The translations under genes were made by a program, and so were the position numbers. Shown one piece after another: positions 57,236 through 64,000 of a stretch of DNA of 64,000 nucleotides; within the stretch, counting starts at the first letter, position 1, and every line of letters begins with the position of its first letter. The stretch comes from Terriglobales bacterium (GTDB lineage: Bacteria > Acidobacteriota > Terriglobia > Terriglobales > Acidobacteriaceae), in assembly GCA_035487355.1 (NCBI GenBank), contig DATHMF010000073.1, positions 1 to 64,000 on the forward strand. The letters run 5' to 3'. A model generated the notes under the pieces. That model ran no database searches and was not told where the DNA came from. It was given only the letters and a program-made list of their open reading frames with translations.

Positions 57236-58449
57236 AGCCTATCGCCGCCCACGCCAAAGTTATAATTTCGCGCAGAGCCGCGTCCCGCCTGCGGGAGGGA
57301 CACGTGTGGGTCTATCGCTCTGAAATCATCTCTGAAGACGCCACTCAACCCGGCGCCCTGGTACATATAGAAGACGAACGCGGCAAATTTCTGGGCACCG
57401 CACTCTACAGCAGCTCTTCCCAAATCGCTTTACGCAAACTGACGGGGGAGCGTTTGCAAACCCAGCAGCAATTACTGGAATTGCTGCGTCAGCGGGTGCG
57501 CACTGCGCTGGCGTACCGCCAATGGCTGCCTCAGGCAAAAGACACAAACGCTGCCCGCCTCATCTTCAGCGAGGCTGATGGTCTGCCCGGAATCATCGTG
57601 GATCGTTATAACGATATCTTGTCTCTGCACAGCCAGACCCAGGCCATGGACCGCCCCGAGATCAAGCAGGCCATGGTTGCGGAACTGCAGACCCAGCTCG
57701 CCTCCAGCGGTGTGGCGCATATTGTGGAAAGAGTCGAGCCGCACATCCGCGAACTCGAGCAGTTACCGCCGGCCGAAAACCATTTGCTTCATGGCGAAAA
57801 AACTTCGACGCAATATACACTGAACGGTGTCCACTTTCATTACGACGCGCTCAGCGGACAAAAAACCGGCGCCTTCCTTGACCAATGCGAAAACTACGCT
57901 GCCGCAGAAAAATATGCCCACGGCAAAGCGCTTGACGCCTTCTGCTACCAGGGTGGCTTCGCCCTGCATCTCGCCCGCGCTTGTACTGAAGTGACTGCGC
58001 TCGATACCTCACGCCCAGCGCTCGAAATAGCCGAGGAAAACGAAAAACTCAATCACATCCAGGGTCAACCCGAGATCGAGTGGATTGAAGCCAATGCCTT
58101 CGATCTTCTCAAAGACTATTCCGCTTCTGGAAAGCAATATGACACGATTGTTCTCGATCCACCCGCCTTTGCCAAGAGCAAACGCAATCTCGAAACCGCG
58201 CTGCGGGGATACAAAGAGCTCAACCTGCGCGCGGTGAAAATGTTGCGCCCGGGTGGAGTCCTGGTCACCTGTTCATGCTCCTACCATGTCAGTGAACAGG
58301 ATTTTCGTCAGATGCTGACTGCCGCCGCGGTTGATGCCGGCCGCACCCTTTGCCTTCTCGAAATGCGCACCCAATCAAAAGACCATCCCATCGTGCTGGG
58401 AATCCCCGAAACCCATTACCTGAAGTGCCTGATCTGCACCGTACGATAA
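57232..58449 (+). CDS. Class I SAM-dependent rRNA (cytosine-C5) methyltransferase, RlmI-like
   Basis: About 405 residues: an N-terminal PUA domain (REGHVWVYRSEI), a linker, and a Rossmann methyltransferase with ALDAFCYQGGFALHLA, the catalytic-type DPPAFAKSK and VTCSCSYHVSEQDF. E. coli RlmI methylates C1962 of 23S rRNA. The only conventional start, GTG 57304, would cut into the PUA domain. The frame is open upstream with AAHAKVIISRRAASRLREGH, so I infer initiation at CTG 57232, overlapping the preceding stop; no ATG, GTG or TTG exists between 57106 and 57304. Confidence 0.85.
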   Translation: MKPIAAHAKVIISRRAASRLREGHVWVYRSEIISEDATQPGALVHIEDERGKFLGTALYSSSSQIALRKLTGERLQTQQQLLELLRQRVRTALAYRQWLPQAKDTNAARLIFSEADGLPGIIVDRYNDILSLHSQTQAMDRPEIKQAMVAELQTQLASSGVAHIVERVEPHIRELEQLPPAENHLLHGEKTSTQYTLNGVHFHYDALSGQKTGAFLDQCENYAAAEKYAHGKALDAFCYQGGFALHLARACTEVTALDTSRPALEIAEENEKLNHIQGQPEIEWIEANAFDLLKDYSASGKQYDTIVLDPPAFAKSKRNLETALRGYKELNLRAVKMLRPGGVLVTCSCSYHVSEQDFRQMLTAAAVDAGRTLCLLEMRTQSKDHPIVLGIPETHYLKCLICTVR

Positions 58450-58600
58450 TTCTTTTTTTCCACAACCGGCAAGACAACGCTTCCTCACTCTTTGGAATCA
58501 CGGTAGAGGTGGGGCCATTGTTGGGCAAAACACCCGTAAAACGTAAGAATTGCCTCGCTTATTTTCATGTAAATTATTGAAAGTAAAGCTAAAGTCTATA

Positions 58601-58655
58601 TTGACAATAACACACTAAGATTTTATGATTCTTTTAGACTAAGTATGAGTCTAAA
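58601..58655 (+). promoter_or_regulatory. hsp20 promoter and operator 1
   Basis: TTGACA (58601-58606), 17 bp, TATGAT (58624-58629): a near-consensus sigma-70 promoter. TTTAGACT and AGTCTAAA (58633-58640, 58648-58655) form an inverted repeat directly over the predicted start of transcription, in the position of a repressor operator. It is not a CIRCE element. Confidence 0.72.
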
Positions 58656-58662
58656 GCCTTAG

Positions 58663-58678
58663 TAGGTTATTAAACCTA
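58663..58678 (+). promoter_or_regulatory. hsp20 leader inverted repeat 2
   Basis: TAGGTT and AACCTA flank ATTA in the leader, 36 bp before the hsp20 ATG. It may be a second operator or an RNA hairpin near the ribosome-binding site. Confidence 0.5.
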
Positions 58679-58713
58679 AGCTTTGAACCCCAAAATTTTA
58701 GGAGGAAACTAAA

Positions 58714-59196
58714 ATGGCATATCTGACCCGTTTTGAACCTTTCCGTGATTTAGCGAATTTTCAGAACCAGATCAACCGAATTTTCCAGGACTATGGCCGA
58801 GGCAGTGATGAATTGTTGACCAGTGGCACCTTCGTGCCCCCGGTTGATGTCTATGAGGATGAGCACAGCATCACCCTGAAGCTGGAAGTCCCCGGGATTG
58901 AGGAAAAGAATCTGGACATCAAGTTGGAAAACAACACCTTGACTGTTCGGGGCGAGCGTAACTTCGAGAAAGAAGAAAAAGAAGAGAACTTCCATCGCAT
59001 TGAGCGCCGCTATGGTGCTTTTGCGCGTTCCTTCACGTTGCCCAACACGGTGGATACCGAGAACGTAAACGCCACCTATGAAAACGGCATCTTGAAGATC
59101 CAGCTTGCCAAGCGCGCCGAAGCCAAGCCGAAGCAGATCAAGGTAGGCATCGGTCCCAAGACAGTCGAAGCCGGCAAGAAGATCCAAGCCGCGTAA
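58714..59196 (+). CDS. Hsp20/alpha-crystallin small heat-shock protein
   Basis: ATP-independent holdase of 160 residues that keeps unfolding proteins soluble for ClpB/DnaK. The alpha-crystallin domain runs from VPPVDVYEDEHSITLKLEVP through NNTLTVRGERNFEKEEKEEN to FARSFTLPNTVDTENVNATY and the conserved GILKIQLAKRAEAKP. The N-terminus (LTRFEPFRDLANFQNQINRI) is the usual oligomerisation arm. AGGAGGAAACTAAAATG gives a strong start. The next gene is clpB, its natural partner. Confidence 0.95.
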   Translation: MAYLTRFEPFRDLANFQNQINRIFQDYGRGSDELLTSGTFVPPVDVYEDEHSITLKLEVPGIEEKNLDIKLENNTLTVRGERNFEKEEKEENFHRIERRYGAFARSFTLPNTVDTENVNATYENGILKIQLAKRAEAKPKQIKVGIGPKTVEAGKKIQAA

Positions 59197-59282
59197 TTCT
59201 CACAACTGCAGTACCCGAATGGGGAGATGGGCAGTTCCACAGGGCCCCATTTCCCCTTGTTTTTTATATTCGAAATACAATT

Positions 59283-59311
59283 TTGAAAAGTACGATTTGA
59301 GAAGTACGATT
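59283..59311 (+). repeat. 14-bp tandem repeat upstream of clpB
   Basis: TGAAAAGTACGATT and TGAGAAGTACGATT are tandem with one difference (preceded by a shared T). They lie about 100 bp before clpB and may bind a stress regulator as direct repeats. A partial word CGTACCGCGTAC follows near 59.33 kb. Confidence 0.6.
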
Positions 59312-59412
59312 AATGAATTTTGCACCTGTGTCGTACCGCGTACATCTGATTTCTTGTTAGAAGAACTGTGAGTTCTAATTTCATAGTTGATGTTTGAGAG
59401 TAAGGAGGGATT

Positions 59413-62073
<2,661 letters not shown>

Positions 62074-62090
62074 AAGAGCGAATAAACACA

Positions 62091-62122
62091 AAGGGCGGGA
62101 CCCAAGCAGCAATCCCGCCCTT
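62091..62122. terminator. Hairpin between the convergent clpB and spy-like genes
   Basis: AAGGGCGGGA (62091-62100) pairs with TCCCGCCCTT (62113-62122) across 12 nt. Tails on both sides are only moderately T-rich (CGTGCTTTC; TGTGTTTATTC on the minus strand), so it may serve both genes with partial efficiency. Confidence 0.72.
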
Positions 62123-62145
62123 CGTGCTTTCGGGGAGAAAAACTC

Positions 62146-62652
62146 TTAGTTGTTTTTGTTTTCCTGCTCCTTGTGCTCGTCCATCCATCTCTTCATGTGT
62201 TCTTGATGGCGTTCGCGGAGCGTTGCCAGCTTGGTACGCTGCTCCGGAGTCAGGACTTTGTAGATCTCATTCTGTGTGCGGGCTGCTGCCACAGCCAGGT
62301 TGATGAGATTCTCTTTGTTTTGCTCAAGCGTGGCCCGTACCTGGTTAGCATCGAAGTTATCGGAAAGCGCCTGGGCTTCCACCTGCTGATGCAGTTGCCT
62401 TGCATTGCTCAAGAGCGGCTGCATTTGCGTACGTTCCTGCTCCAGGATGGATTTGATCGCAGTCCGCTGCTGATCGCTGAGGTCCAGGTAATCGGTCAGG
62501 AACTGGACCGCATGGCCTCCAAAGGGGAACATCATGGCCGCGTTCTTATAGCGCTCATGTTTCACGACATTTTGCGCGACCGCTGCGGTCAAGAGCAGCG
62601 CCACCAGAATGACGGAAATAATAATCACACGTTTCTTACTCATAACTTTCAT
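62146..62652 (-). CDS. Spy/CpxP-like periplasmic stress protein (LTXXQ motif)
   Basis: Periplasmic protein of 168 residues, divergent from a CpxR-like regulator. An N-terminal signal-anchor (VIIISVILVALLLTAAVAQN) precedes helices carrying two LTXXQ-type motifs, LDLSDQQRTAIKSIL and LTPEQRTKLATLRERHQEHM. CpxP/Spy proteins dimerise as cradles that chaperone misfolded envelope proteins, and CpxP inhibits the CpxA sensor. GGAG lies 6 bp before ATG 62652. Context supports a CpxP role. Confidence 0.85.
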   Translation of the reverse strand: MKVMSKKRVIIISVILVALLLTAAVAQNVVKHERYKNAAMMFPFGGHAVQFLTDYLDLSDQQRTAIKSILEQERTQMQPLLSNARQLHQQVEAQALSDNFDANQVRATLEQNKENLINLAVAAARTQNEIYKVLTPEQRTKLATLRERHQEHMKRWMDEHKEQENKNN

Positions 62653-62789
62653 TGACTCCTTTTTTCTGCAGGGCTACTTGGTCACCAAAACTCCGCGGCC
62701 AAAAAACCGCTCTGCCCTCACCAATTTTCCTGCTCACTTAGTAAGACGTTTGCCACGAGCGCTCTATGGTTAAGAAGGGGCGAGACCGT

Positions 62790-62804
62790 GTAAAGAAGTG
62801 TAAA
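62790..62804 (+). promoter_or_regulatory. CpxR-box-like site
   Basis: GTAAAGAAGTGTAAA is an exact match to the GTAAA-N5-GTAAA consensus bound by phosphorylated CpxR in Enterobacteria. It lies between the divergent spy-like gene and the regulator gene, 68 bp before the latter. Confidence 0.65.
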
Positions 62805-62872
62805 GAAATTTTTGCAAATATTTACGCAGACTGACTTCTGGCTACAGTAGAACTAAACTATATAGAGAGCAT

Positions 62873-63589
62873 ATGGAACGAGTCCTCATTATTGATGACG
62901 ATGTAGAGCTGTGCAGCATGATTGCTGAATACCTGCGCCCGGAAGGTTTCAGCGTAGAGGCTGTCCACAACGGCGAGCGCGGTTTGCAGCGTGCTCTTTC
63001 CGGCGATCATGATCTTTTGCTTTTGGATGTAATGCTGCCAGGCATGAATGGATTCGATCTGCTGCGGCAACTGCGCACCTCGTCTGATTTACGCGTCCTG
63101 CTGTTGACCGCACGCGGTGACGACGTTGATCGCATTGTAGGTCTTGAAATTGGCGCTGATGATTATCTCCCCAAGCCATTTAATCCTCGCGAACTGCTGG
63201 CGCGCGTGCGGGCAATTTTGCGCCGTCCGCAGAATGGCAAAGGCTCTCCCGAGTCAGGAGAGCGCCTGTCGGTCGGAGACGTTGAACTCGATCTCGGTTC
63301 GCGCGCGGCCACCCGGAATGGCGAAGCGGTTGAGCTTACCTCGGTGGAATTCAGCCTTCTGGAGGCCTTGCTGCGCTCGGCGGGTAAAATCGTCTCCCGC
63401 GAGGAGTTGGCGCAGAAGGTGCTTGGCCGGAACCTGAACTTATTTGACCGCAGTATTGACGTGCATATCAGCAAGTTGCGCAAGAAACTGGGCGAAATGG
63501 TCAGCGGAGGCGAACGCATCAAGACGGTTCGTGGCGCCGGCTATCTTTATGCTTTGCCCGCGGCTGAGCAAAAGGTTGCTGAAAGATAA
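62873..63589 (+). CDS. OmpR-family response regulator, CpxR-like
   Basis: A 238-residue two-component regulator. The receiver domain holds the acidic pair in LIIDDDVELCSMIAEYL, the phospho-acceptor Asp in HDLLLLDVMLPGMNGFDLLR, and the KPFNPRELLARVRAIL segment. The winged-helix output domain (VELDLGSRAATRNGEAVELT, FSLLEALLRSAGKIVSREEL, SIDVHISKLRKKLG) is OmpR-type. Its stop lies 3 bp before the sensor kinase ATG, so the two are translationally coupled. Context with the spy-like gene and GTAAA box supports envelope-stress sensing. Confidence 0.94.
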   Translation: MERVLIIDDDVELCSMIAEYLRPEGFSVEAVHNGERGLQRALSGDHDLLLLDVMLPGMNGFDLLRQLRTSSDLRVLLLTARGDDVDRIVGLEIGADDYLPKPFNPRELLARVRAILRRPQNGKGSPESGERLSVGDVELDLGSRAATRNGEAVELTSVEFSLLEALLRSAGKIVSREELAQKVLGRNLNLFDRSIDVHISKLRKKLGEMVSGGERIKTVRGAGYLYALPAAEQKVAER

Positions 63590-63592
63590 ACC

Positions 63593-64000
63593 ATGCGCAG
63601 CTTGTTTTTCAAAATCTTCCTTTCCTTTTGGATAAGCACGATTCTCATCATTACAATTCTGGCGCTCACCGCTGAAACCCGGCGCTCGGCCGAGGTACAC
63701 GAATCCTGGCGCAACATGTTTACCGGTGTAACCACGGTCAATGCCTACACCTTTGCCCAAGCGTATGAAAGTCAGGGCTGTGAAGGCCTGCGCCAGCAAC
63801 AGAAGAGCCTGGAGCAGACCACGCATCTGCAAAGCTATTTTCTCGATGACAGCGGCAACCCTCTTTGTGGTCAGCCTCCGAATGGGGTACCCAAAGAAGC
63901 TAAAGAGGCGGCCAATCGTGTTTCCCAGACCGGGAGCGTCGAATTCATAACCGCCGACCGGCCGCGAGTTGCCGCCAAGCGCATTGTTACTGCGGAGGGT
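63593..64000 (+). CDS. Sensor histidine kinase, CpxA-like (N-terminal part, 3' end outside window)
   Basis: The first 136 codons run off the right edge. The N-terminus MRSLFFKIFLSFWISTILII has one hydrophobic helix (about residues 8-27) followed by a periplasmic domain (RRSAEVHESWRNMFTGVTTV, SYFLDDSGNPLCGQPPNGVP) like CpxA sensor domains, which respond to misfolded envelope proteins. The kinase core is not in the window, so histidine-kinase identity rests on position and on the sensor-domain pattern. The ATG begins 3 bp after the regulator stop. Confidence 0.85.
   Translation, partial: MRSLFFKIFLSFWISTILIITILALTAETRRSAEVHESWRNMFTGVTTVNAYTFAQAYESQGCEGLRQQQKSLEQTTHLQSYFLDDSGNPLCGQPPNGVPKEAKEAANRVSQTGSVEFITADRPRVAAKRIVTAEG

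Noticed and set aside
58601..58678. CIRCE or CtsR operator before hsp20
   Set aside because: The palindromes do not match TTAGCACTC-N9-GAGTGCTAA or the CtsR heptad repeat.

Overview
The window looks like chromosomal DNA of a soil-type acidobacterium. This is inferred from the protein families (Ig-repeat and YVTN beta-propeller surface proteins, TreT with a DUF5752 partner, GDP-mannose genes, the TrmFO type of tRNA methylation), from GC content judged by eye to be in the mid-to-upper fifties, and from intergenic spacers full of short repeated words. Neither taxonomy nor GC was computed.

Layout. 1-7.5 kb: one plus-strand run of recA (end only), coaD, an aspartate aminotransferase, then GDP-mannose supply (manA, manC, a phosphohexomutase) and an M48 membrane protease. 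7.7-9.3 kb: kdsB and a GH19-like hydrolase on the minus strand. 9.5-11.7 kb: a MarR regulator followed by yceI and pirin, with similar palindromes in front of the regulator and of yceI. 11.8-21.2 kb: a sugar-binding-like protein, tRNA-Met, a large Ig-repeat protein, an S41 protease homologue lacking both catalytic residues, TreT plus DUF5752, an antiporter and a small frameshifted ORF. 21.3-30.8 kb: fabG, acetyltransferase, XRE regulator, a frameshifted four-helix-bundle gene inside 24-bp inverted repeats, purH, purU, a secreted phosphoesterase and a PilZ-like protein. 31.0-34.7 kb: a giant beta-propeller/Ig protein.

34.8-40.3 kb is the chromosome partition locus: rsmG, parA, an unrelated secreted hydrolase, parB, and ten parS-like palindromes with core TGTTCCGCGCGGAACA. 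40.5-42.4 kb looks unstable or imported: a frameshifted M28 peptidase, a YCII fragment, two unusual tRNAs (one with anticodon CUA, complementary to the amber codon) and a small PTH2-like ORF. 42.7-49.5 kb: a tail-fibre/LamG chimaera, a PadR regulator with a possibly leaderless promoter and its oxidoreductase partner, trmFO and small envelope genes. 49.6-50.2 kb: a carboxymuconolactone decarboxylase/AhpD-like gene in which the second Cys codon of the CxxC motif is TGA, followed by a well-placed bacterial SECIS-like hairpin, so probably a selenoprotein.

51-58.4 kb: a Cys/His-cluster protein, an M13 metallopeptidase, acetyltransferase, coiled-coil zinc-ribbon protein, TPR protein and an rRNA methyltransferase. 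58.5-64 kb is a proteostasis/stress cluster: hsp20 with a strong promoter and operators, clpB, then a Spy/CpxP-like gene divergent from an OmpR-type regulator and sensor kinase, with a GTAAA-N5-GTAAA motif between them as in the enterobacterial Cpx system.

Strongest leads: the TGA-containing redox gene, the CUA tRNA with its odd neighbour, the parS cluster around an inserted hydrolase gene, the catalytically dead S41 protein, and the inverted-repeat-bounded four-helix-bundle gene. Several single-base indels (21.1, 24.1 and 41.1 kb) could be biological or assembly errors.
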